64,000 bases of DNA from Terriglobia bacterium (GCA_020073445.1 JAIQFE010000032.1:32868-96867); one strand, 5' to 3'; positions 26,121 through 35,558 are shown, counted from the stretch's first letter. Notes: generated from the letters alone by a model not told the origin. Program-made: numbers and translations.

Positions 26121-26185
26121 CGATGCCTGAACTCCAGCTTTAGATTGTATACGATGGCGGGGGTTTTGGTATATTCAGTCCGATC

Positions 26186-26656
26186 ATGCCCAGTCCGATC
26201 CAGCGGCGTCCGCCCCATCCGCAGCTGCTCGGTTACCTCGCCGCCTACGACCCGACCATCGCCGACCTTGCGCTGGCTTTACGCGAGATCATCCTCGAAG
26301 AAGCGCCCGACGCATCCGAGTCGGTCTATCAGGTTTACACCGTGGCAATCTGGTTCGGGTTCAGCGGAAAGATGAAGGACATGTTCTGCTACATCACCAT
26401 CCATGCAGGGCACATCAACCTCGGCTTCCCGCGCGGCGCGACGCTTCCCGACCCAAACCGCGTGCTGCAGGGCGAGGGCAAGGCGATGCGGCATATCAAG
26501 TTCAAGAGTATGGGCGACCTGGAGCGGCCCTTCGTCCGGCGCTACATCCAGGCAGCGATCGAACAGGTGGGCGCGGCAGCCGCGGCGGGTGGAACCGGCA
26601 AGACTGTGATCAAGACGAGGGCTGCAAAGCGGGCTGTTGCCAAACGGCTGATTTAG
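26186..26656 (+). CDS. DUF1801 (YdhG-like) domain protein
   Basis: A 156-residue protein. The central part (LREIILEEAPDASESVYQVY, then WFGFSGKMKDMFCYITIHAG, then INLGFPRGATLPDP) follows the DUF1801 pattern: helix, two-strand sheet around F-C-Y/H, then the GKAMRHIKF motif. The basic Ala/Lys-rich C-terminus (TVIKTRAAKRAVAKRLI) may bind nucleic acid. It is monocistronic. The function of the family is not established. Confidence 0.75.
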   Translation: MPSPIQRRPPHPQLLGYLAAYDPTIADLALALREIILEEAPDASESVYQVYTVAIWFGFSGKMKDMFCYITIHAGHINLGFPRGATLPDPNRVLQGEGKAMRHIKFKSMGDLERPFVRRYIQAAIEQVGAAAAAGGTGKTVIKTRAAKRAVAKRLI

Positions 26657-26704
26657 CGCACGACCCAGATCTTCAGTTGCCGCCCAATGCGGTTATTCTG
26701 AAGT

Positions 26705-27970
26705 ATGAGGAGCATTCAGGCCGCAGCGCCGGGGCAGACCCTGCGGGAGAGGACCTCCTACGCAGTGCTGACCATGATCAGCTTCTGCCACTTTCTGAAT
26801 GACATGATTCAGTCGCTGCTGCCGGCGATTTATCCCATCCTCAAGGGCAATTTCCATCTGGACTTCGGCCAGATTGGCCTGATCACTTTCACCAGCCAGC
26901 TCACGGCGTCGGTGCTGCAGCCGGTTGTGGGATGGTTCACGGATAGACGCCCACAGCCGTTCTCTCTCAGCATCGGTATGGGCTTCACTTTATTGGGACT
27001 GGTGATGCTATCCAGCGCCTCGTCATTTCTTTTGATTCTGGCCGCAGCGGCGATGGTGGGGGTCGGCTCGTCGGTATTTCATCCGGAATCATCGCGCGTC
27101 GCGCGCATGGCCTCGGGCGGGCAGCATGGCTTCGCGCAATCGTTTTTTCAAGTTGGGGGGAACGCGGGCTCGGCCTTAGGTCCACTCTTGGCGGCATTCA
27201 TTGTGGTGCCGCACGGACAAGGAAGTCTGGCTTGGTTTTCGCTGGCGGCGCTATTGGGGATCGTTCTGCTCGGCAAAGTGGGTCTGTGGGCGAAGAACCA
27301 TCGGGCGGCTCGCGCGAATGCGCCGAAGCGGGCGAGCGATCACGGTGAGCACCGTTTGCCCTCCAATAAAGTGAGGTGGACTATAGCGATTCTGGTGGTC
27401 CTGGTTTTCTCCAAGTACATCTACCTGGCCAGCTTGACCAGTTACTACACGTTCTATCTCATCAGCACATTTCACGTTCCGGTACAGAGCGCCCAGATAT
27501 ATCTATTCGTGTTCCTTGGCGCGGTGGCGCTCGGCACGATACTGGGCGGTCCCATTGGCGATCGAGTCGGACGCAAGTACGTGATCTGGTGGTCGATCCT
27601 GGGCGTGGTGCCCTTCACCCTAGTGCTGCCCTACGCCAACCTCGCGTGGACTGTGATCCTCAGCGGAATCATCGGCATGATTCTGGCATCGGCATTCCCG
27701 GCGATTGTGGTGTACGCGCAGGAACTGCTGCCCGGCAAGGTAGGCATGATCTCAGGGTTGTTCTTCGGCCTCGCTTTCGGCACCGCGGGCATTGCAGCGG
27801 CGCTCTTGGGTGAACTTGCGGATCACACCAGCATCGGCTTTGTGTATCGCGTGTGTGCCTTCATGCCGCTGCTGGGACTGTTGACCGTGTTCCTGCCGGA
27901 CCTTGGCGGCGTTGGGAAGCCGGCGCAAACGAAAACTTTGGTCAGAGACGCCGACTCTAGGTCAACGTGA
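26705..27970 (+). CDS. fsr: MFS transporter, fosmidomycin-resistance (Fsr) family
   Basis: A 421-residue protein with twelve predicted membrane segments. HFLNDMIQSLLPAIYPILKG in helix 1 and SSVFHPESSRVARMASGG plus GFAQSFFQVGGNAGSALGP in helices 4-5 are characteristic of the Fsr subfamily of drug/proton antiporters. A cytoplasmic loop near residue 200-225 is basic. It exports small molecules by proton exchange; fosmidomycin is the named substrate in Escherichia coli, and the real substrate here is unknown. It stands alone between DUF1801 and the tRNA relic. Confidence 0.8.
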   Translation: MRSIQAAAPGQTLRERTSYAVLTMISFCHFLNDMIQSLLPAIYPILKGNFHLDFGQIGLITFTSQLTASVLQPVVGWFTDRRPQPFSLSIGMGFTLLGLVMLSSASSFLLILAAAAMVGVGSSVFHPESSRVARMASGGQHGFAQSFFQVGGNAGSALGPLLAAFIVVPHGQGSLAWFSLAALLGIVLLGKVGLWAKNHRAARANAPKRASDHGEHRLPSNKVRWTIAILVVLVFSKYIYLASLTSYYTFYLISTFHVPVQSAQIYLFVFLGAVALGTILGGPIGDRVGRKYVIWWSILGVVPFTLVLPYANLAWTVILSGIIGMILASAFPAIVVYAQELLPGKVGMISGLFFGLAFGTAGIAAALLGELADHTSIGFVYRVCAFMPLLGLLTVFLPDLGGVGKPAQTKTLVRDADSRST

Positions 27971-28008
27971 TTTCCCGGGCGCTGTTTGCTCGCATCGCAG
28001 ATCTAATA

Positions 28009-28051
28009 GGACGGGTTCGAACCGTCGACCTCTTCCATGCCAATGGAAGCG
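28009..28051 (-). repeat. Older relic of the tRNA-Ala 3' half
   Basis: 43 nt matching the 3' part of tRNA-Ala(GGC), from the anticodon stem to the T-loop, with one extra A in the anticodon loop. It lies 696 bp left of the present left attachment repeat (28705). It is best read as the scar of a separate, earlier integration at the same tRNA gene. Confidence 0.65.
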
Positions 28052-28120
28052 CTCGCGATCGCCCGAGCGAGTGTAAGATTAGAAAGACCACACCATCACC
28101 CGATCCAGCAAGGAGCACAG

Positions 28121-28690
28121 ATGAGTTTCGTCATTCCAGTTCTGTGTCTGACAGGCTTGGCTCTCCCCGCGCTCGCCCAGACCAGTGATGCGGGAGCAGA
28201 TCAGGCGCTTTCAACCTCGCTGGCCTCGACCGCCAAAGCCATGCACGCCAGCATTCGCCGCAACTTGGCTGAGGCCGCGGAAGCTATGCCGGCGGAAGGC
28301 TACGGGTTCAAGCCGACGCCGCAAGTTCGATCTTTCGCGCAACTCATCGGTCATGTGACCAACGCAAACTTACTGTTCTGCTCGGCAGCAAAGGGTGCGC
28401 CATTTCCATCGAAGACCAATGCGGAGACGCTTACAACGAAGGAGGCGGCGCTGAAGGCCCTGACGGATGCGTTAACCTACTGCGACGGGGTCTATGAAGG
28501 CCTGACGGATTCAAACTTCACTGAACGGGCGACATTGGCTGGACTAGGCAACAAACCCACTGAGACAACGCGGGGCGCAACCCTAATGTTTAATACCACT
28601 CACGACAACGAGCATTACGGCAACATCGTAGTTTACTTGAGGCTGAAGGGGGTCGTTCCTCCATCCACAGCCCGAGTCAACGGGAAGTAG
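28121..28690 (+). CDS. Exported DinB-like protein
   Basis: A 189-residue protein. ATG 28121 is chosen because AAGGAG precedes it by 5 bp; a longer frame from 28037 has no such site and would bury the signal peptide. Residues 1-20 (MSFVIPVLCLTGLALPALAQ) are a signal peptide. The rest is a four-helix DinB fold: SFAQLIGHVTNANLLFCS around the first conserved His, and LMFNTTHDNEHYGNIVVYLR with the His pair of the metal site. DinB-superfamily proteins are often metal-dependent thiol transferases; exported versions are common in Acidobacteriota. The function here is unknown. Confidence 0.75.
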   Translation: MSFVIPVLCLTGLALPALAQTSDAGADQALSTSLASTAKAMHASIRRNLAEAAEAMPAEGYGFKPTPQVRSFAQLIGHVTNANLLFCSAAKGAPFPSKTNAETLTTKEAALKALTDALTYCDGVYEGLTDSNFTERATLAGLGNKPTETTRGATLMFNTTHDNEHYGNIVVYLRLKGVVPPSTARVNGK

Positions 28691-28704
28691 GGATAACGGG
28701 AAAG

Positions 28705-28757
28705 TTGGTGGACCTGGACGGGTTCGAACCGTCGACCTCTTCCATGCCATGGAAGCG
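28705..28757 (+). repeat. Left attachment site of the integrative element (attL)
   Basis: 53 bp identical to 47823-47875. The sequence is the 3' part of tRNA-Ala(GGC) read on the minus strand, from the terminal CCA through the T-arm to the anticodon stem. Only the 3' part of the tRNA is present here, so this is the element-created duplicate. Confidence 0.9.
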
Positions 28758-28941
28758 ACCGCTTCCGCACTTCGACAACCCAAATTACTGAATCTGCAAG
28801 GTTGACGTGTGGCTCACTGGTGGCGATCTGGCACGGGGCTTGGCGCGGATTTCTGGCCCTCAATTGCGGACATAGTGGCTCAGAAAACGTAGTGGTTCGG
28901 ACGAGCTGCGACGCCCGCCTTGGAGTGTGCTGGAGGGCCGC

Positions 28942-29997
28942 ATGAAGATCGGCGAACCCTTCAATCCACGGCGTTTGTTCATCGGCATCTGGATTCCCGA
29001 GCAGTTAGCCGCGACCAAGCTCATCTCGCCATCCGCCAAGCTGGTCTACGGCCATCTCGCGCGCCGGGCCGGTGAGAATGGCCACTGCTTCCCGTCACGG
29101 AAAGATATCGGCGAACACACGGGCATCCAGGAGCGCCAGGTCGTCCGCGTTCTGAAGGAGCTGGTTGACGCCCAATTCATACGAATCGTCCCACGGAGCG
29201 ACGACAGCGGGCGCCGGACCAGCAACGAGTACGAGTTTCTCTGGCACGAAATACTGATTGGGCCGGAGGGGGAGGGTGTCATCCATGACACCCTGGGAGG
29301 AGTCACGAACGACACCGGCAGGGTGTCACCACCGACACCCACGAGGGTGTCAAGACTGACACCCCTTGAAGAGAGAACTAAGAATCATCATCAGCAAAAG
29401 AGAGAACCAGGAAAAGAGAAATCAGTTCAGTATTCCAGTTCGCCTCCGGCGGTGCCAAAAGCCCAAAGCCCAATCCCTTCAAGGGCTGATGATGATGAAA
29501 CTGCGGAACGCTACGCATCCGCCGAAGACGAGCTAAAGGCGATCTTCGAAGAAAAAGCCGGAGCCCGGATCACCATCGACGTGCTGGATGCAATCAGGGG
29601 CAACCTGGCCGATCGCGGAGTCTCGATAGAGCGATTCGTCGAGGAGGTTCGAAGCCACAAGGCTGGCAACTGGAAAAATCCGCCTGGATTCCTGCGAAAC
29701 CTGAGCAGAACAGTCCGCACGAGAACGGCAGTAGCCGGGCCGCCCGTGACGGCCGCAGAAGCAGCCGACCGCGATTACCAGTGCCCGCATTGCCAGTCAC
29801 GCAAACGCGGCCAGGGAGCTGTCCTGGTGGACGGCAAGCCAGCACCTTGCGGGTGTGCCAGCGCGGAATACATCCAGAAGCAAATTGAGCGCGGCGTGTT
29901 CGCCCCAAGCTCGACCACGCTCGGAGCGCCCCGCCCACCACACAGCGAACTTGGCTTGCCGCGCCAGGTGGCCTTCACCGCCGGAGGAGCCCGATGA
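28942..29997 (+). CDS. Winged-helix replication-type protein with C-terminal Cys motif
   Basis: A 351-residue protein. ATG 28942 is preceded by GGAGGG at 7 bp. Residues 20-80 (LISPSAKLVYGHLARRAGEN, SRKDIGEHTGIQERQVVRVL) form a winged helix-turn-helix of the HTH_36 type found in plasmid and phage replication initiators. A Thr/Pro/Arg-rich linker follows. Near residues 285-315 YQCPHCQSR and APCGCASAEY give C-x2-C and C-x-C pairs for a zinc site. It is the first gene inside the left repeat. It is probably a DNA-binding replication or loading protein. It overlaps the next gene by 4 bp, so it starts a translationally coupled run. Confidence 0.65.
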   Translation: MKIGEPFNPRRLFIGIWIPEQLAATKLISPSAKLVYGHLARRAGENGHCFPSRKDIGEHTGIQERQVVRVLKELVDAQFIRIVPRSDDSGRRTSNEYEFLWHEILIGPEGEGVIHDTLGGVTNDTGRVSPPTPTRVSRLTPLEERTKNHHQQKREPGKEKSVQYSSSPPAVPKAQSPIPSRADDDETAERYASAEDELKAIFEEKAGARITIDVLDAIRGNLADRGVSIERFVEEVRSHKAGNWKNPPGFLRNLSRTVRTRTAVAGPPVTAAEAADRDYQCPHCQSRKRGQGAVLVDGKPAPCGCASAEYIQKQIERGVFAPSSTTLGAPRPPHSELGLPRQVAFTAGGAR

Positions 29998-30296
29998 TGC
30001 CCAGCCACACACCATCCATCGCAGAGCTTCGAGAGATTCGAGAACGCGCGTGGCAAAGGCTTGCCTCTGCCGTCCCTGTCGCGATCGCCGCGATGACGAA
30101 AACGAAAGCAAAGCTGGAAGCTCAGATCGATGCTGGCAAGAAGCTCAGCCGAGGGGACCAGCGGGAGCTCGAAGAGATCGGCGCACTTCTCCATCGAATC
30201 GAGGTGGCCAAAGCCTGCGCGCTTCTCAGTCGCATGGACCTGGAGAAGATCGAAGCCGCGCTGCGCCTAGTTGACACCAGCAGAGGAATCCGTTGA
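29994..30296 (+). CDS. Small helical protein of the element
   Basis: A 100-residue, nearly all-helical, charged protein with a coiled-coil character (AKLEAQIDAGKKLSRGDQRE, then LEEIGALLHRIEVAKACALL). No family recognised. It overlaps both neighbours by 4 bp (ATGA-type), which supports it being translated. Confidence 0.6.
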   Translation: MMPSHTPSIAELREIRERAWQRLASAVPVAIAAMTKTKAKLEAQIDAGKKLSRGDQRELEEIGALLHRIEVAKACALLSRMDLEKIEAALRLVDTSRGIR

Positions 30297-30901
30297 TGAA
30301 ACAGCCAGTCGCCACTCCGCGCCGCCGCCGCACGCCACCGTTGCCCACTGCCCTTCCGTCGTCGCGGGTTACGGAGCCATCGTCGTCTGCCGAGACCCTC
30401 GAATTGTCATCGTTGACGGCGGACACCCCAGATGCCCAAGCCAAGCGCGCGGCACTGATGTCCGAGGCGCTAGGCGCGGTGACAGGCGTCGGTCCCAACA
30501 AGCCCGTTGCCCAGCGACTCCTCGCGCAGCTTCACTCAGTTCTACCGGGCGAAACGGACATCGCAAAGGCCTTGTTCACGTTTGCGGAGCTCCGCCCGAA
30601 GAACATGCTGGAAGCCATGCTGGTGACCCAGATGGTCGGCGTGCACGAGGCGGCACTCGCCTTCTTGCGGACTTCCACAAACGCCGCCCTCGGTGAAGAA
30701 ACTCGCGATCAGAATGCTCTTCGGGCTGCTCGATTCATGCGCCTGTTCAACGAGCAGATCGAGCAGCTGCAGCGCCTGAAGGGAACGAATCGCCAGCAAA
30801 AAGTGATCGTCGAGCACGTCCACGTCAACGCCGGCGGCCAGGCAATCGTCGGCGTAGTTGCCCCCAGGGAGGGGGGGGTAAAAAAGAAAACGGACGGATG
30901 A
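30293..30901 (+). CDS. Phage-like hypothetical protein
   Basis: A 202-residue protein. A basic, Pro/Ser-rich N-terminus (about 1-45) precedes a helical body (KRAALMSEALGAVTG, LRPKNMLEAMLVTQMVGVHE, RAARFMRLFNEQIEQLQRLK) and the closing strand QKVIVEHVHVNAGGQAIVG. That last motif recurs in uncharacterised phage and prophage proteins, from memory. It overlaps the preceding gene by 4 bp. Confidence 0.6.
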   Translation: MMKQPVATPRRRRTPPLPTALPSSRVTEPSSSAETLELSSLTADTPDAQAKRAALMSEALGAVTGVGPNKPVAQRLLAQLHSVLPGETDIAKALFTFAELRPKNMLEAMLVTQMVGVHEAALAFLRTSTNAALGEETRDQNALRAARFMRLFNEQIEQLQRLKGTNRQQKVIVEHVHVNAGGQAIVGVVAPREGGVKKKTDG

Positions 30902-30905
30902 CCCC

Positions 30906-31340
30906 ATGAACACTGAGACAAAGAAGGCCGCAAGCTCTCGAAACAGCAATCGCCGCGGCGACCTGCGGAGCGCTCCACGGTGCGGCGCGAAGACGCGACG
31001 GAGAACCTCCTGCCAGAGTCCGGCGATGGCAAACGGGCGCTGTCGGTTGCATGGTGGCTTGAGCACCGGACCCAGGACCGCGGCGGGCATCGAACGAATC
31101 CGTCGCGCGAACACGCGGCACGGCTGGCGCTCACAAGCCGCCCGCGTTGAACGAATCCGGAGCCGCGAGTTGATCCAGCAGTCTCGGGCCACCTTGAATG
31201 AGTTCGCCGACCTCGACCGCCGTGGTTTTGGATTCATTGAAACAGGTCATCTCAAGAGCCTGAAGGATTTGCCGATCGCGCAGCGCGAGCAGCTCACTCC
31301 GAAGCTACAAACAGCAATTGCCACCGGAGAAGTCCGATGA
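30906..31340 (+). CDS. HGGxSTGP-motif phage protein
   Basis: A 144-residue basic protein. It carries CGAKTRRRTSCQSPAM and GRCRLHGGLSTGPRT (about residues 26-57), the Cys/His signature of a small protein family common in prophages (HGG-x-STGP). This probably forms a zinc knuckle. It is followed by an Arg-rich helix. It lies 4 bp after the previous gene, in the same operon. The biochemical role is unknown. Confidence 0.7.
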   Translation: MNTETKKAASSRNSNRRGDLRSAPRCGAKTRRRTSCQSPAMANGRCRLHGGLSTGPRTAAGIERIRRANTRHGWRSQAARVERIRSRELIQQSRATLNEFADLDRRGFGFIETGHLKSLKDLPIAQREQLTPKLQTAIATGEVR

Positions 31341-31350
31341 GGAGCACACG

Positions 31351-32676
31351 ATGGCGATAGACCAAGCCACAGTCTGGGAGACTCGCCCTGCGGCGGGCAG
31401 CGATAACAACGGCGGCGCCTTCATTGCCGGAGCGTCCGGCACGGACTATTCGCAGCAGGACAGCGCGCAAATCGCCTACACCGACCTGGTGATTGACGCC
31501 TCGGACGCGAAGAAGCTCACCAGCTCGGGCCATCCGTTCACGTCCGCGCACGTCGGCAACACGATCAAAATCACGGGTGGGACGGGCTTCACGACCGGCC
31601 GGTATCAGGTCCTCTCCGTTGCTGCTGGTGTCGCGACCATGGATCGCAACGTCGGCACCACCAGCTCGACCGGCGGCACGGGCAACCTGGGAGGCGCACT
31701 GGCCACCCTGGCCGCCGCCTGGACCGATGGCGTGACGAGCAACACGTACTGGCTGAAGGGCACCCTGACGGTCACCTCCGCGCTCACGATGGCCCGCGCG
31801 GTCACCAGCTCGGACGCCGGGCCTAACAAGATCATCGGCTACGGCACCGTGCGCGGCGACGGCACGCGAGCGAGCTGGACTACGTCGTCCAACTCGGTCG
31901 ATCTGATCCAGTTCACCCAGGCCAAAGGCTACTATTTCCAAAACATCGAGTTTTCCTCAAGCGCGGGCACCCCGGGCTTTGGTCTCAACGCGAAGACCTC
32001 GAACAATTCGACCGGCATCGTTCTCGACAATTGCCTGCTGCACGGCTTCAACAAGGCGATCCGCGGCGACTTCAGTGGCGACTTTGGCTTCGTATCGATC
32101 GTGTTGTATCGATGCCGGGTGTATTCCTGCACGTCCCACGGCATCCACAACGACGGGGGCACCTTCCTGCTCGCGAGCTACGTGCACGACAACGGCGGCG
32201 ACGGGATCCTGCAGGGTAACCAGAGCTCGATGAAGCCGGGCGTCATCCTGGTCTGGCGTTCGGTGATCAAGAGCAACGCGGGAAAGGGCGTCAACTGCCA
32301 GATGCAGGCCGACGAGGCGAACGGGGCCAGGTTCCCCATCGTCATTGAGTCCGACCTGCTGAACAATGGCGGCGACAACCTGTATGTGCAAGGCAACCCG
32401 ACGGGCATCATCGCGATCAACAGCATCATCGACAGCGCCGGCGGCTACGGCATCAATAACCTGCTGTCCTACTTCATGTTCCAGGTGCTCGGTTCCATCG
32501 CCTGGCGCGCCAACACAACAGCCGACACGAACAATGTCCCCAAGTCCCCGAGCGACGTCACGCTGACCGGCGACCCGTTCACCGCGCGCGGATCGGACGA
32601 CTTCACGCTTAACTCAACCGCCGGCGCCGGGGCTGCGTGTCGGGCGATCGGACAGCCGGTGGTGTTCCCGCCATAA
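31351..32676 (+). CDS. Beta-helix (tailspike-like) structural protein
   Basis: A 441-residue protein. ATG 31351 is chosen for GAGGAG 6 bp upstream; a longer frame from 31318 overlaps the previous gene. The sequence is rich in Asn, Gly, Ser and Thr with short alternating strands such as GIVLDNCLLHGFNKAIRGDF, YRCRVYSCTSHGIHNDGG and LLNNGGDNLYVQG. This is the pattern of right-handed parallel beta-helices of phage tail spikes and polysaccharide-binding proteins. There is no signal peptide. It is likely a virion surface or adhesin protein. Confidence 0.65.
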   Translation: MAIDQATVWETRPAAGSDNNGGAFIAGASGTDYSQQDSAQIAYTDLVIDASDAKKLTSSGHPFTSAHVGNTIKITGGTGFTTGRYQVLSVAAGVATMDRNVGTTSSTGGTGNLGGALATLAAAWTDGVTSNTYWLKGTLTVTSALTMARAVTSSDAGPNKIIGYGTVRGDGTRASWTTSSNSVDLIQFTQAKGYYFQNIEFSSSAGTPGFGLNAKTSNNSTGIVLDNCLLHGFNKAIRGDFSGDFGFVSIVLYRCRVYSCTSHGIHNDGGTFLLASYVHDNGGDGILQGNQSSMKPGVILVWRSVIKSNAGKGVNCQMQADEANGARFPIVIESDLLNNGGDNLYVQGNPTGIIAINSIIDSAGGYGINNLLSYFMFQVLGSIAWRANTTADTNNVPKSPSDVTLTGDPFTARGSDDFTLNSTAGAGAACRAIGQPVVFPP

Positions 32677-32867
32677 AGACGAACAGAAAAAGGAGAAGTG
32701 GCTGAAGATGGCCCGGTCGATCCGCGATGAGAAGTTCCCGAAATGCCCGTGACTGTTCCACCGTAGCGGTGAGCGCATCCTGAATTTCAGGGCGGCATGG
32801 GACACTGCGCGCAGTGCAGCTGGCCTGCCCGAGATTCTCGTCCACGATTGGCGGAAAGAGGTAAATT

Positions 32868-33380
32868 TTGTCGGGTTCCATTAAAAAAGGGCGCAAGCCG
32901 TCAAAAAGAAGCGCGGGCCGCCCGAAGGCCGAGATCAGCCTCAAACAGCTGGAGCGGCTCTGCGAACTGCAGCCCACGCACGAGGAGCTGGCGACTTACT
33001 TCCAGGTCTCCGCGCGGACCATCGAGCGGTTCCTACAAACTCCGGAAGGGAAGCAAGCCGCAGAATGGGGCTACGGCCGCGGCAGGATCAGCCTGCGCCG
33101 GCAGCAGTTCAAGCTGCTCCGCGAAGGCAGCAACACGATGGCGATCTGGCTCGGCAAGCAAATCTTGGGGCAACGCGACAAGGTGGAACAGACCTTGAGG
33201 ACGCCGCCAGGGGATCCACTCCGGATCGAGGCCGAAGTCAGCGACCGAAGGCAGGCCATCTTACTCAACCAACTTTTCGCCCCGGAGGAAATCGCCGCCG
33301 CCCACCAGAAGATGCTCGAGCGGGAACGCGTCGCGCAAGCAGCGGCTATGGATCATGGCCAGACCACGCAAGTCCACTGA
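32868..33380 (+). CDS. HTH protein resembling small terminase subunits
   Basis: A 170-residue protein with a TTG start preceded by AGAGGT. The basic N-terminus is followed by a helix-turn-helix (THEELATYFQVSARTIERFL, about 37-56) and GYGRGRISLRRQQFKLLREG, then AIWLGKQILGQRDKVE, an arrangement seen in phage small terminase-like or packaging-associated proteins. If that is right, a small terminase without a large one would fit a phage satellite; the identification is only by motif layout. The next gene overlaps by 26 bp. Confidence 0.5.
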   Translation: MSGSIKKGRKPSKRSAGRPKAEISLKQLERLCELQPTHEELATYFQVSARTIERFLQTPEGKQAAEWGYGRGRISLRRQQFKLLREGSNTMAIWLGKQILGQRDKVEQTLRTPPGDPLRIEAEVSDRRQAILLNQLFAPEEIAAAHQKMLERERVAQAAAMDHGQTTQVH

Positions 33381-33615
33381 CATCTTGGTGAGGAACCTGC
33401 CAGGCCGGCCGCGGAAGCCTGTCGATCTCATTGAGTTGATCGGTCGCCGGTGGGCCGGTGAGAGCTTCCCCGTAATCGCGCGCAGAATGCATTTAGGCTA
33501 TGGGACGGTGGTAAGAGCCCACCGCACGGCAACGATGGCGCTCCAAGCTGTCCAAAACGCGCAGACGGTGGACTCTAGCGCCCCACAAGGCGAGCTGATA
33601 ATCAGGAGGAACTGA
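33355..33615 (+). CDS. Small resolvase-type HTH protein
   Basis: An 86-residue basic protein. GRPRKPVDLIELIGRRWAGE and VIARRMHLGYGTVVRAHRTA form a helix-turn-helix like the DNA-binding end of serine recombinases, without a catalytic domain. It overlaps the preceding gene and ends 2 bp before the next. It may be a regulator or a recombination accessory factor. Confidence 0.5.
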   Translation: MARPRKSTDILVRNLPGRPRKPVDLIELIGRRWAGESFPVIARRMHLGYGTVVRAHRTATMALQAVQNAQTVDSSAPQGELIIRRN

Positions 33616-33617
33616 AA

Positions 33618-34997
33618 ATGCCCCAGACGCTTTCTATCGTCGACTCGCAGCCCATCGACTACGCCGCACTGGCCGAGCAGGCCAGGAAGTCGACGCCAGT
33701 AGACTATGCTGCTCTGGCGGAACAAGCCCGTAATCCAAAACCGCCGCTCTCGATCGTCAAGAGTGAGCCCCTGGACCAGCATCCCTGGCTCAGCGGAGCA
33801 CAGCATGCGGTCGCGGAGTGGTGGAACCAGGTGAACCCAGCCAAAGCCGTGCAGGGCATGGCCGATGTAGCAGCGCATCCCATCGAAGCGATCAAAGCCT
33901 ACGGAGCGGCCAATTCGCACTTGGCCGACCAGGCCAAGGAATCATTTCAAAAGGGAGACTATGCCGAAGGCGTCCGGCACACACTCAGTTACCTGATGAA
34001 CGGTCTGCCCGGCGTAGGTTCGACTCTCGACGAAGCGGGCAACAAAGCGCAGGCTGGTGACATCCCTGGTGCGCTGGGTGAGACCGCGGGCTTGGCGACC
34101 ATGGCACTCGCCCCGGAAATCGCGGCGAAAGTTCCGGTGACGGCGGCACTCTCCAAAGTTGCCGAGCCCGTGGCTCGGCGGCTCTACACCAGCGCGCTCA
34201 AGCCTTCCCCCGCTGCCGGCGCCGCGGCTGGACGCGAACTCGCGGAAACCGGACTGTCTCACGGCATATCCGTAAGCGAAGAGGGTGCCGCAAAGCTGGC
34301 AGGCCTGATTGATGACCTGAACGGCAAGATCAAAGACACCATTCAGGCCGGTGCGAACCGCGGAGCCACCGTCGATCCCAACGCCGTCGCGAGTCGGCTG
34401 GATCAGACGCGATCGCAGTTTTCCAAGCAGGTGAACCCCGGGGCGGATCTCGCCGCCGTCGACGCCGCGAAACAGGAATTTCTGAACGGGCCCGGCGCCG
34501 GTCCGATCCCTGCGGACCTGGCCCAGGACATCAAGCAGGGCACCTATCAGCAAGTCCGGAAATCTTACAGCCAGCTGAGCAGCGCGCAGGTGGAATCACA
34601 GAAGGCGCTGGCCCGCGGCATCAAGGAAGAACTGGCGACGACGTTCCCGGAACTCGCCTCGCTAAATGCAACGGATTCAAGGCTGCTCTCGCTCCAGTCG
34701 ACGCTCGATCGATCTGTCGCGCGGATCAACAATCACGACATGCTCGGCTTGGGAACCGGCCTGGCCGCCGGTGCTGGCGCTGCTGCCGGTGGCGGTCCCG
34801 GTGCGATCGCCGCGGCGCTGTTGAAGAAAGTCCTGGATGATCCGGGGATGAAGTCAAAGCTCGCCATCGCGATTTCCACGGGGGCAAAACGTGCTGGGAA
34901 CCCTGTGGCGTTCTCGGCCGCGATGGCTCGCGTAAATGCCCTCGTCAAAGGCCTGCAGCCCCAGACTGATGACCAGCGGAACTTGCCGCAAGAGTGA
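33618..34997 (+). CDS. Virion-like protein with N-terminal tandem peptide repeat
   Basis: A 459-residue protein preceded by AGGAGG. DYAALAEQAR occurs twice near the N-terminus (about residues 14-23 and 29-38), each followed by a short charged spacer. The middle is helical (EGVRHTLSYLMNGLPGVGST). Residues about 370-395 are a Gly/Ala hydrophobic stretch (GTGLAAGAGAAAGGGPGA) that could insert into a membrane. Alanine-rich proteins with such repeats occur among phage internal or ejection proteins, so a particle-associated role is plausible but unproven. Confidence 0.5.
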   Translation: MPQTLSIVDSQPIDYAALAEQARKSTPVDYAALAEQARNPKPPLSIVKSEPLDQHPWLSGAQHAVAEWWNQVNPAKAVQGMADVAAHPIEAIKAYGAANSHLADQAKESFQKGDYAEGVRHTLSYLMNGLPGVGSTLDEAGNKAQAGDIPGALGETAGLATMALAPEIAAKVPVTAALSKVAEPVARRLYTSALKPSPAAGAAAGRELAETGLSHGISVSEEGAAKLAGLIDDLNGKIKDTIQAGANRGATVDPNAVASRLDQTRSQFSKQVNPGADLAAVDAAKQEFLNGPGAGPIPADLAQDIKQGTYQQVRKSYSQLSSAQVESQKALARGIKEELATTFPELASLNATDSRLLSLQSTLDRSVARINNHDMLGLGTGLAAGAGAAAGGGPGAIAAALLKKVLDDPGMKSKLAIAISTGAKRAGNPVAFSAAMARVNALVKGLQPQTDDQRNLPQE

Positions 34998-35558
34998 TCA
35001 GGTCCTGTCCGGACTTCGCCACTTCCGCTTTGCTCCCTCATCTGAGGGCGGGAAAGCGGAAGCTGGTCGCGGGCGATACTATTCGCGCGGTCGCGAGAGT
35101 AGCTTCGGGGAGGCCTCGGCAGCCGGGAGAGCTGCTGGTTGCCGGATCCAAGACACCGAACCTTGAGCGCGCGTTGGCGCCGATACTTCAGATCCGGTTG
35201 ATCCCGACAGCGACACGTGCAGCAGCGCGCTCTCCCAGCCCAGGCCAGCGGTGAGCCACCGCATGAGGCGCATCATCGGCGTGGCTGGTCGATTCAGGCC
35301 GAAGCCGCGAGGGAACACTTTCACCGTCAGGCCGGCAAGAACCCTCGCGATCAGAACAGGAATCCAGAAGGCGCCCATTGGCTGATTGTCTTCCGCGGGA
35401 TTCCAGGCCCCAATGGAGCTTTCGTACTGGGACTACGATCCAAGCATGGCGCAGCCGAAGTCGACCGTGCTTCAGCTTAGTACTTCCGGGCCATCACGCT
35501 TAATTGGGGGAACTGACGAATAGTGGGCATCGACACCCGCACCCCCAAAGGAACGAAG
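34998..35558. other. Gene-poor 560-bp stretch inside the element
   Basis: No gene can be supported. A minus-strand frame (35079-35378, 99 residues, starting MGAFWIPVLIARVLAGLTVK) has a hydrophobic N-terminus, and a plus-strand frame (35217-35480) overlaps it, but neither has a ribosome site or a family. No terminator was seen. Confidence 0.4.

Noticed and set aside
35079..35480. Two overlapping frames in the gene-poor stretch of the element
   Set aside because: They lie on opposite strands over the same bases, neither has a ribosome site or a recognisable protein feature, so neither was called a gene.
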